Shown piece by piece: positions 1 through 6,490 of a DNA stretch of 21,402 nt (positions are counted from its first letter, which is position 1; each line of letters opens with the position of its first letter). Below the pieces are notes generated by a model that did not search any database, was not told where the DNA came from, and saw nothing but the letters and a program-made list of their open reading frames with translations. The translations under genes and the position numbers were made by a program. Origin of the DNA: a virus; IMG/VR virus record IMGVR_UViG_3300046501_000195, positions 1 through 21,402 of that record, one strand, 5' to 3'.

Positions 1-124
1 GCTGGTCCTGGGGTGCGTTTTGCACGCCGTGCTGCTTCAGGGCGAGATCCAACGGTGAGCTAAGCATGTAGTACCGGGGATGGAGTGCCTTCGGACGGGG
101 GTTCAATTCCCCCCACCTCCACCA
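1..124 (+). ncRNA. ssrA: tmRNA (ssrA), 3' portion
   Basis: This is the 3' part of transfer-messenger RNA, which rescues stalled ribosomes by trans-translation. The conserved stretch GCATGTAGTACCG (64-76) and the T-arm/acceptor end with GGGGGTTCAATTCCCCCC (97-114) closing in ACCTCCACCA (115-124) match the universal tmRNA 3' end; the CCA is encoded. The upstream part (1-60) would be the pseudoknot region. The 5' end and the tag reading frame lie outside the window. The gene is directly followed by a phage integrase, as expected for a prophage that uses the tmRNA 3' end as its attachment site and restores it on integration. Confidence 0.93.
92..124 (+). other. Putative attL core at the tmRNA 3' end
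   Basis: Integrases of the P4/DUF4102 group commonly recombine within the T-arm and 3' end of tRNA or tmRNA genes. Here the integrase gene starts 176 bp after the tmRNA 3' end and nothing chromosomal lies between them. The core is inferred from that geometry. The matching attR repeat would lie beyond the right edge and cannot be checked here, so the exact limits are unknown. Confidence 0.5.
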
Positions 125-150
125 ATGATTGCCACGGAGTGGCGCGAGAA

Positions 151-192
151 GGGCCGGAATCACCTGGATTAGCAGGGGTTCCGGCCCTTTTT
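151..192 (+). terminator. Rho-independent terminator downstream of ssrA
   Basis: GGGCCGGAA (151-159) pairs perfectly with TTCCGGCCC (179-187) around a 19-nt loop and is followed by TTTTT (188-192). Flanking AA/TT extend the stem. It is placed to end tmRNA transcription before the integrase gene. Because it lies on the phage side of the putative attL, it may be phage-supplied and replace the native ssrA terminator; that is an inference. Confidence 0.8.
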
Positions 193-254
193 CGTTTCCG
201 AACACGTTCGCCGGGGTCAGGTCATGAACGTATCAATCCGCGAGACCGTGGGGG

Positions 255-296
255 TATATCTAGGGGTAGCTCGACCCGTCCCAGAACAGCTACCCC
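255..296 (+). promoter_or_regulatory. Inverted repeat and possible -10 element upstream of the integrase
   Basis: GGGGTAGCT (263-271) and AGCTACCCC (288-296) form a perfect 9-bp inverted repeat with a 16-nt spacer. It ends three bases before the integrase ATG. TATATC (255-260) could serve as a -10 box but no good -35 is visible. The integrase has no recognisable Shine-Dalgarno, and the hairpin would occupy that place in the mRNA. The repeat could be an operator, an integrase arm-type site or a translation-blocking hairpin; the sequence does not decide. Confidence 0.4.
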
Positions 297-299
297 CAG

Positions 300-1496
300 A
301 TGCCACTGACTGATACCGCGATCCGCAAGACCAAGCCCACCGACAAGCCGCAGAAGATGTTCGATGGTGGCGGCCTGTACCTCCTACTCAATCCCAATGG
401 CTCCCGCTGGTGGCGCTGGAAGCACCGCGTCGGCGGCAAGGAGAAGCTGCTCTCATTCGGGGTATACCCGGATGTGTCGCTGGCGCAGGCGCGTGAGAAG
501 CGCGACGAGGCTCGCAAGCAGTTGGCCGCTGGCATCGACCCTGGAGCCAACCGGAAGGCAGTCGCCGCTGCGGCCAAGCCCACGGAGCGCGTGTTGGAGA
601 GCTTCGAGGTGGTCGCGCGCGAATGGTTGGCTGGTCGCCCCTGGGTGGACAGCTACAAGAAGAAGGTCGTGGCCTGGTTCGTCAACGACGTGTTCCCGTG
701 CATCGGCGCGCGGCCGCTGGCTGAGCTGGAGGCACCAGACTTCCTCGCCGTGGCCAGGCGGATGGAGGAGCGCGATGCCCGAGAATCGGCGCACCGGGTC
801 ATGCAGAACTGCGGCCAAGTCATGCGTTACGCCATAGCCACAGGCCGGGCCAGGCGAGATCCAGTCGCTGACCTTAAGGGCGCGCTGCTGCCGTCGGAAG
901 AAAGGAACCATGCCGCAGTGACCGAGGCCCGAGCGCTGGGACCGCTGCTGCGCGCCATGCAAGACTACTCGGGCACCGTCCCCGTCCAGATTGCCCTGCG
1001 GTTGGCGCCGCTCGTGTTCGTCCGCCCGGTCGAGTTGAGGACCATGGAATGGACGGAACTGGACTTGGACGCGGGGACTTGGCTAATCCCAAAAGGAAAG
1101 ATGAAGCGCCGGACGGAGCATTTGGTCCCGTTGGCGCGGCAAGCGGTCGAGCTATTGAGGGAGATCCATCCGCTGTCCGGGGATGGTCGGTTTGTTTTCC
1201 CGGGGCACCGCGACCGTAAGCGCCCGATGAGCGAAAACGCGGTGCTGGCGGCATTGCGCCGCATGGGGTTCACGAAGGATGAGGTGACAGGGCATGGCTT
1301 CCGCGCGACGGCGCGCACCATGTTGGACCAGGAGCGGGGCTTCCGGCCGGACATCATCGAGCACCAGCTGGCGCATCGGGTTAAAGACCCAAACGGCCGG
1401 GCCTACAACCGGACCACCCACCTGCCTGAGCGGATCAGAATGATGCAGGCCTGGGCTGATTACCTGGACGAGCTGAGGCTGGGCGCCGGAGGATAG
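300..1496 (+). CDS. int: P4-type tyrosine recombinase, prophage integrase
   Basis: This 398-residue site-specific recombinase would integrate and excise the prophage at the adjacent ssrA end. The N-terminal DUF4102 domain (about residues 1-90) has the typical MPLTDTAIRK start, FDGGGLYLLL and FGVYPDVSLAQAR. A SAM-like core-binding region follows (about 100-190), then the catalytic domain. Catalytic residues are recognisable: Arg242 in VRPVEL, His332-x-x-Arg335 in GHGFRAT, His359 in LAHR and the nucleophile Tyr369 in AYNRT. Length is normal for the family. ATG 300 is the only usable start after the in-frame stop at 267-269, although no Shine-Dalgarno precedes it. The gene faces into the prophage and converges on the minus-strand accessory operon. 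Confidence 0.96.
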   Translation: MPLTDTAIRKTKPTDKPQKMFDGGGLYLLLNPNGSRWWRWKHRVGGKEKLLSFGVYPDVSLAQAREKRDEARKQLAAGIDPGANRKAVAAAAKPTERVLESFEVVAREWLAGRPWVDSYKKKVVAWFVNDVFPCIGARPLAELEAPDFLAVARRMEERDARESAHRVMQNCGQVMRYAIATGRARRDPVADLKGALLPSEERNHAAVTEARALGPLLRAMQDYSGTVPVQIALRLAPLVFVRPVELRTMEWTELDLDAGTWLIPKGKMKRRTEHLVPLARQAVELLREIHPLSGDGRFVFPGHRDRKRPMSENAVLAALRRMGFTKDEVTGHGFRATARTMLDQERGFRPDIIEHQLAHRVKDPNGRAYNRTTHLPERIRMMQAWADYLDELRLGAGG

Positions 1497-1553
1497 CCGG
1501 ATAGTCGCGAAACCTAAGCCGGGCGAACGCACTCGGCCACCACATGGCGCCGA

Positions 1554-1883
1554 TCATGAATCGCCGTTGGTTTGCGGCCCTAAACAACCCACTCCGTTGT
1601 GCCTCGGCCGGTTGGAGATATTCTCTGACACCTCGTCCCGTAACCGAGCTTGGTGCCGGATGGCCCACATCTCGCACCCCCGCTTGCCTGCCTCGTAGCT
1701 GGTGCACTGACGAATAAGCAACGGTGAGTCGATACCAGGCTTCTGCACTTCCAGCCTGGCAACCCACCCGCCGCCCACCTTGTCCAGCAGGATGGCAACA
1801 TGTTCCCCATCCAAGGACAGCGCGTCGGCCACGGTGCTGTACTGCTGCCGTTTTTCCCAGCGGAAGCCCTCTGGTAGCACCAT
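1554..1883 (-). CDS. Hypothetical protein, last gene of the SRAP operon
   Basis: This protein of 109 residues was not recognised. It is mixed alpha/beta in character, with a hydrophobic strand-like segment (EHVAILLDKVGGGWVARLEV) and a basic, Arg-rich second half containing two cysteines (QCTSYEAGKRGCEMW). ATG 1883 is used here. A TTG at 1892 in the same frame would overlap the upstream stop as TTGA and add three residues, which would fit translational coupling; neither has a clear ribosome binding site. It is the third cistron after the SRAP gene and the clamp-motif gene, so it may share a DNA-damage role, but nothing in its sequence proves that. Confidence 0.7.
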   Translation of the reverse strand: MVLPEGFRWEKRQQYSTVADALSLDGEHVAILLDKVGGGWVARLEVQKPGIDSPLLIRQCTSYEAGKRGCEMWAIRHQARLRDEVSENISNRPRHNGVGCLGPQTNGDS

Positions 1884-1888
1884 GGCCG

Positions 1889-2233
1889 TCAAAAGAGCGG
1901 CAGCTGGTTGGGGTCCGGCAGGATGCGCTCGTTGCCCAGGCGGTAGCGGTCTTCGGCCCGGATATACCAGTCCTCGGTTGGCTCCAGCTCTTCGTCGTCG
2001 TCGCCGTACAGCGTCTGTGTCTCGATGAGGTAACCGGACCGGTCAGCGATGTCATACAGGTATTCCCACCAATCCAGCAGATACGTCGACGCGTTCTCGG
2101 CCCTGAGCAGCGCGAAGAAAGCAGCGTTCTCGCGCTCCATGTCCCGCCGAAAGTCACCAAACGTCCGCTCGACGGGGTCAAAGCGCTTCACCCAGCGCTC
2201 TAAACGATCGATCAGCGGCTGGTCGCGGACCAT
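1889..2233 (-). CDS. Small protein ending in a beta-clamp binding motif
   Basis: This 114-residue protein is of unrecognised family. It is highly charged: an N-terminal amphipathic part (RDQPLIDRLERWVKRFDP), a central helical aromatic segment (TYLLDWWEYLYDIADR), an acidic stretch (GDDDEELEPTED) and a C-terminus PDPNQLPLF. Residues 110-114 (QLPLF) match the beta-sliding-clamp binding pentapeptide QLxLF, at the extreme C-terminus where such motifs usually sit. The gene starts 28 bp after the SRAP stop, which supports an operon. ATG 2233 is chosen because the longer in-frame extension runs into SRAP coding sequence; ATG 2284 is an alternative that would overlap SRAP by 23 bp. Clamp recruitment is inferred from the motif only. 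Confidence 0.78.
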   Translation of the reverse strand: MVRDQPLIDRLERWVKRFDPVERTFGDFRRDMERENAAFFALLRAENASTYLLDWWEYLYDIADRSGYLIETQTLYGDDDEELEPTEDWYIRAEDRYRLGNERILPDPNQLPLF

Positions 2234-2261
2234 AGACACCACACGGGGTGACCGGGACGGG

Positions 2262-3197
2262 TCAGGCGGCGATACGGTGTTCATAGAACGGATGCTGCTT
2301 GTCGTCGAAGATGTCGTAGAGCGCATGCAGGTTGGTCGGGTCCGGGTTGAGCCAGGCGTCGATGTGCTCGGGCTTGATATTGATGATCGTCCGGTCGTGG
2401 CCGGCGGCGGCCACCTCGGGCTCCGGATCGTCGGTGACCGCAGCAAAGCTCAGCAGGTCCGGCTCCACGCCCTTGGGGTCGGTCCAGTGCGACCACAGGC
2501 AAGCGATCAGCATTCGCTCGCCGGTGCGCGGCACGAACTCTAGGATCTTGTTCTCGCCCTCTACTTCTACGTGCTCGTAGAAGCGATCGGCGACCATCAG
2601 GCCGTGCGTGTGGCCGAACTGCCCGCGCCAGAAGCCTTCCAGGTTGTCGCGCCGGGCGTTGTAGGTGCCGGGGTACTGCCGATCGTAGGCCGCGGGCTTG
2701 CCGTCGGGCCGGCACTGGTAGCGCATCGGCTTGACCACGCGCTGGCCACCCTCCCACACCATGACCGGGCAATAGACACCCGGATAGATCCGGCTGTCGT
2801 CGGGCTCCATGTCGGTGCGCTTGAGCGCGTCCAGGCGGCGGCGGGCGGCCTTGCCTTTGTTTGTGCCGATGCGCACGTCTTCCTGCGCCTTCTTCGTCGG
2901 CTTGGCTGCCAGGGAACGCTGCGCATCGGCCACGCGGCGCCGCAGGGCGAAAAGCTCCTCTTCTAGAGCCGACATCGTTGCCGCATCGGCCTCGAGCAAG
3001 TTCTCGCGTAGCTCAGGCGGCCCGATCTGCTGCAGCTCCCGAATCATGGCACGGGGCGCCTTGGCCAGGCTCTTGCGCAGCGGGTCCCTGCCCCTCTCCC
3101 ACCAGAACGTTTTGACGTAGGTGTTGAGATCCATCACCGCGCCAAAGGCGCGCTGGAACTGCTTGAACTCGGCTTGGACCTGGGCGGAATAGCACAT
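2262..3197 (-). CDS. SRAP (HMCES/YedK-type) abasic-site protein, long form
   Basis: This 311-residue SOS-response-associated peptidase family protein would form a covalent thiazolidine link with abasic sites in single-stranded DNA, shielding them at replication forks. Family residues are present: Cys2 directly after the initiator Met (MCYSAQ), Asn180-Ala-Arg182 in GTYNARRDN, Glu208 in RFYEHV and His267-Asp-Arg269 in AAAGHDRTI. It is longer than the roughly 220-residue E. coli YedK because of a helical, charged insertion (about residues 40-130) between Cys2 and the core. Start ATG 3197 is fixed by the required Cys2; no strong Shine-Dalgarno is seen. It heads a minus-strand operon with two small genes and is a typical prophage-carried accessory gene. 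Confidence 0.93.
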   Translation of the reverse strand: MCYSAQVQAEFKQFQRAFGAVMDLNTYVKTFWWERGRDPLRKSLAKAPRAMIRELQQIGPPELRENLLEADAATMSALEEELFALRRRVADAQRSLAAKPTKKAQEDVRIGTNKGKAARRRLDALKRTDMEPDDSRIYPGVYCPVMVWEGGQRVVKPMRYQCRPDGKPAAYDRQYPGTYNARRDNLEGFWRGQFGHTHGLMVADRFYEHVEVEGENKILEFVPRTGERMLIACLWSHWTDPKGVEPDLLSFAAVTDDPEPEVAAAGHDRTIINIKPEHIDAWLNPDPTNLHALYDIFDDKQHPFYEHRIAA

Positions 3198-3247
3198 GGC
3201 GTCTTGGACCGGATAGGGCGCGACGGGGCCAGATTATCGCCACGACC

Positions 3248-3264
3248 GTCTCAGGACGTGAGAC
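3248..3264. promoter_or_regulatory. Palindromic operator candidate between divergent genes
   Basis: GTCTCA (3248-3253) and TGAGAC (3259-3264) form a perfect 6-bp inverted repeat with a 5-bp spacer. It lies in the 109-bp gap between the SRAP gene (leftward) and a small rightward gene. On the minus strand a GATAAT -10-like element follows (3232-3237), which places the repeat near the -35 region. The bound protein is unknown; the repeat does not resemble a known LexA box. Confidence 0.35.
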
Positions 3265-3306
3265 CGCCCCGCCCTAGCCTGCGCGCCCGATCAGGAGCCC
3301 AGACCC

Positions 3307-3519
3307 ATGAACCGAGCCGAGCTGGAACAGCGCCTGGATGCCATCGCCGCCCGCGTGCCTGCGCTCCGCGACACGCACGTGGACAAGGGCGACCTGCTTG
3401 CCGAGCTGGCCGGCGAGCTCGATCTGGTGGAAGACGCTGCCTACGACGCCCAGGACGCGCTGTATGTCGCCAACCGCGTGGACCGCATCCTGTCCGCCGC
3501 CGGCTGCCTCGTGCTCTAA
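3307..3519 (+). CDS. Small hypothetical protein
   Basis: This 70-residue protein is predicted to be all-helical and acidic (about 15 Asp/Glu). It has heptad-like spacing of hydrophobic residues through ELEQRLDAIAARVPAL and DLLAELAGELDLVEDAAYDAQDAL, so a helical hairpin or coiled coil is plausible. Start ATG 3307 has a good Shine-Dalgarno, AGGAG at 3293-3297, nine bases upstream. It diverges from the SRAP gene and its stop overlaps the stop of the next, convergent small gene. Function is not recognised; it is a typical small phage accessory protein. Confidence 0.72.
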   Translation: MNRAELEQRLDAIAARVPALRDTHVDKGDLLAELAGELDLVEDAAYDAQDALYVANRVDRILSAAGCLVL

Positions 3520-3674
3520 GCGCTGCGCACGATTGCTTGCCCGAGGGCGGTCAGCAACCCGCCCCGGACCAGGCCGGCATGCTCAAGCAGCGCGGCTTGA
3601 GTTAGGCTAAGTTTGACGGTGCCATGCGTAATCCCGGTCAGCGTGGCTTTCAGCAGCTCTCGTGCGACATCCAT
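3516..3674 (-). CDS. Very small hypothetical protein
   Basis: This 52-residue protein has two hydrophobic helical segments, VARELLKATLTGITHG and SLTQAALLEHAGLVRGGLLTALGQAIV. ATG 3674 is preferred over the longer reading frame (up to 3791) because GGAG lies seven bases upstream, while the extension is Arg/Ser/Pro-rich and resembles out-of-frame translation. Its stop overlaps the stop of the 70-residue plus-strand gene by three bases. It was not recognised. It is weakly amphipathic rather than a clear membrane protein. Confidence 0.5.
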   Translation of the reverse strand: MDVARELLKATLTGITHGTVKLSLTQAALLEHAGLVRGGLLTALGQAIVRSA

Positions 3675-3756
3675 GTCAGTGCTCCGTGGCGATGTGTTCC
3701 TAGCGTGCCCGGTTCGCCGCAATCGGTCAGCACCACGGAGCCGCGGCGTGCTGTAG

Positions 3757-3894
3757 GAATTTTCTGAATCGGGCAGCTGGTACGACCGCACGGAGCCGAT
3801 CCGCTACCAGACCGAGCCCGAAGACGTGGCCCACCTGGACGGCAGGCTCAACGCGATGTTGGAAGCCAACGAGCTGCTGCCGCCGGACGAGTAA
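3757..3894 (+). pseudogene. Possible 3' remnant of a plus-strand gene
   Basis: A 45-codon open stretch starts straight after a TAG (3754-3756) and has no usable start codon near its 5' end. The product looks protein-like and acidic: SGSWYDRTEPIRYQTEPEDV, then AHLDGRLNAMLEANELLPPDE, then TAA. The composition resembles a genuine C-terminus more than noise. It could be the tail end of a gene whose 5' part was lost by recombination. It is not recognised, and a short untranslated coincidence is possible. Otherwise the 252-bp gap from 3675 to 3926 holds only the leader of the 52-residue gene and no clear terminator for the tail operon. Confidence 0.35.
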
Positions 3895-3926
3895 ATCTGC
3901 ACTCGGCCCGCAGTTGCGACCGCTAC

Positions 3927-6457
3927 TCAGACAGGAAGCCCTCGCGTTTCGTTGGTGAGGTAGGCCAGCAGATCCGCCGGCACCACATCGCCACCGACTG
4001 CGCAGCTACTCAGATCCGCGGTGCTGATGCTGCGCTGGCCGTAAACGTTACCGATAGCGAGCCGGGCACCGATGGCCAACGCTTTGACCACGTTAGTCAG
4101 CGCGACGGTGACAGTCCCCGCGATCGCAGTGCCATCCACCTGCAGCGCCGCCGTGGCGGCATCAAGGTCGACACTGAGCACGGCACGCTTGAATCCACTT
4201 CCGCTCAAACCCGGCACCGTCCAATCAACCTGAGCGGCGGTGCCGCCGAGATCCCTGGCGATGAAGCGCACGAGGTTGGCGCCGGCCAGAAATAGTGCCC
4301 ACCCACCCACGTCGCTGCGCGTCGGATCACCCTCGCCAATCAACCCCTGTGCAGAGCCCGGCGTTCCGACCTGCCGCAGCACAAGGCCGACTGCCAACTT
4401 TCGTCCATGCGCCGCCGGCGGCGGGACGGTGACGGTGTACTGACAGATGACGTGAAGCGCCGGCGCAGCCTCGGTGTGATACCCCCCATCGTTGGCGACG
4501 AACAACGCGCCTTGGCCGTTTGCCCAAAGTCCTTCAATCGACTGCGAGCTCACCAGGCCTAGATAGGACGCCACCACGCCGTTGGTGATGGCGTCGCGCA
4601 CCTCCACGTTGCCGTTCGTGCCGTTCGCGCCGTAGCTCGTGTAGAGGTACTTATTGAGGTCATCCCAGTGCAACTGATCCGCAGATGCTTGCACGGTGCA
4701 CGTGTCGAGCGCAGCCCCGTCGACGCAAGAGCGCAGGTAGCAGGTCGGAGAATTGGAGATCGAGATCCACAGCGCGTCGCGGCTGGGGACGTACGCAATG
4801 CCATTGGGCTCGCCGATGGCAGATACATCGATTTCGTCGGTGAGCTTTACGCCCGCGCGCGTGATGTGGCGAACCTTCTTGTTGGCCGTGTCGACAAACC
4901 AGATGCTGTCGTCCGTGCTGTCCCAGGCCACCCCCTGGATACCCTGGATGCCAGGGAAGTCGGCCGCCAGCAGCGGGATCTCTTTCACCAGCTTGCGCCG
5001 GCTGGGAGACAGGATCTCAATCGCCGGCGTGAATGGCGAAGTGAACGTGGCTTGCCCGAAGTTGCCGACCAGCCAGTAACCCGCCGCATCCCTGGTCATG
5101 CCGGTACAGGTGAAGCCGCCGGACGTCGGCGAAGCCAGCGGCGCCGTTGGCACGTCCACCACCTCGACCAGGCTGTGGGCAGCAGACCCAAGAGCCGCCG
5201 TCCCGGCGCCATCTGCCAAGAGGATGGGCGCGCGGCCGGCCGTCGCCACGATGCCGCGCCGATCAATGGCCGGCGTGGAGCTGCGCGAGGTCAAGGCGAT
5301 GGCGCCGTCCTGAGACGCCCAACGCCGCGCCAGGCCGTTGTTCGAAGCCAGCTCGCGCGCACTGAAGTAGAAGTTCACGCCAGCGACCGTGCATGGCCCC
5401 AGTGCGCTGGAGAGCAGCGCGCCGCGCGCGTCGCGCCAAATCCCGTCGGCTTTATAGGCAGCATCGGGCCCGATGGGCAGGTCGGTCACAACTACCGATT
5501 GAGCGTCGACCACTCCCTGCACCGCTGAAGCGGCAGTATTGACCACTGCGCTTCGACCTTCCTGGAGCGCCTTGACCGCAGCGCCGGTGGCAACCTGGCT
5601 CTGATAGCTGAGCTTGGCACCAAACTGCCACGTATTGGCCGTTGCCGCTGCGGCGGTACCGCTGGCTGCGTCATAGGCGATGCTGGCAACCGCAAAGCCA
5701 GCCACGCCGTTGCGATACGACAGGATGCTGGCTGGCGCGGAAATGCCTACGACCTGTCCGGCCTGCACCGCGATCAAGCCGAAATCGGTCGAGGTCAGTG
5801 TCTTTGCCCCTGCGCTGGCGATCGACACCTCCTTTGCGCTGAGCCGCGTATAGGTGGTCCCGGAGACGGCGTAGACGCACACCTTGATCGTGGCGGCAGC
5901 CAAGGCATAAAGGCTAAGCGCGTAGAGGAGTGAATCCTGATTCGCGGGCTGCGCGATGATGCGTGTATTGGCTCCAGCGACCGTTGCGCTGACAGGATCA
6001 ACTGTCAGCCCCATCGCCTGCAGCTTCGTCTCCATCAGAGCATCGACACGGGGGCTGATGGCACCGAGCGTGTCTGCACGCAGCCACTGCCAAACGCTAC
6101 CGCTCCAACGAAACTGTCCGGAGTTGCTGACGGAAGCGCCACTGACGGGGTCCACATGCGAACCGGTGTCGCCGATGACTTGGCCGCCCTCCCCAGCCAC
6201 TGTTCCGGCCCGCGCTGCCAGCGCGTTCCAGCTTGCCTCAACAAACGTTGCCTGTGCCGCCGCCTGAGCGCTGTCTGCATAGCTGGCAGCTTCGATCGCA
6301 AGTTGGCCTGCAAGTTGCGCGCTCGCCTCGGCGCCACTGTCGCCGTCAGCGCATCGGTCTGGAAGACATCGATCTGCTGGTCCTTGAATCCATTGGTCTT
6401 GTCGACCAGGTCAACGACCTGGGCGGAAAGCTCTGCGTAACTGATGGGGTCTGCCAT
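3927..6457 (-). CDS. Tail fibre / receptor-binding protein, frameshifted near its 5' end
   Basis: This is the last gene of the tail operon, 33 bp after the tail-tip gene. Translation from ATG 6457 gives MADPISYAELSAQVVDLVDK... and reads well to about residue 40 (nt 6338). The fibre-like sequence (EASAQLAGQLAIEAASYADS, then AQAAAQATFVEASWNALAAR) then continues in the -1 frame to the stop at 3927. One missing base near 6290-6370 would restore an approximately 843-residue protein. In the long frame read from GTG 6200 (757 residues), residues 355-590 carry blade-like repeats (GMTRDAAGYWLVGNFG; GVAWDSTDDSIWFVDTANKK; NGIAYVPSRDALWISI; HWDDLNKYLYTSY; EGLWANGQGALFVAND) typical of an NHL/SMP-30-like beta-propeller. 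Residues about 597-757 look like a concanavalin/LamG-type jelly roll. The gene may be inactive, or the break may be a sequence error. Confidence 0.8.
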
Positions 6458-6490
6458 TGAGGTGCTCACTTGATCTGTGGTGGCGCCGCG

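Noticed and set aside
3198-3306. LexA/SOS box upstream of the SRAP gene
   Set aside because: No sequence like CTG-N10-CAG or the xanthomonad TTAG...CTAA type is visible; only an unrelated palindrome is present.
6290-6380. Programmed -1 frameshift in the tail fibre
   Set aside because: No X-XXY-YYZ heptamer or other slip site was found in the overlap, so a mutation or sequence error is more likely.
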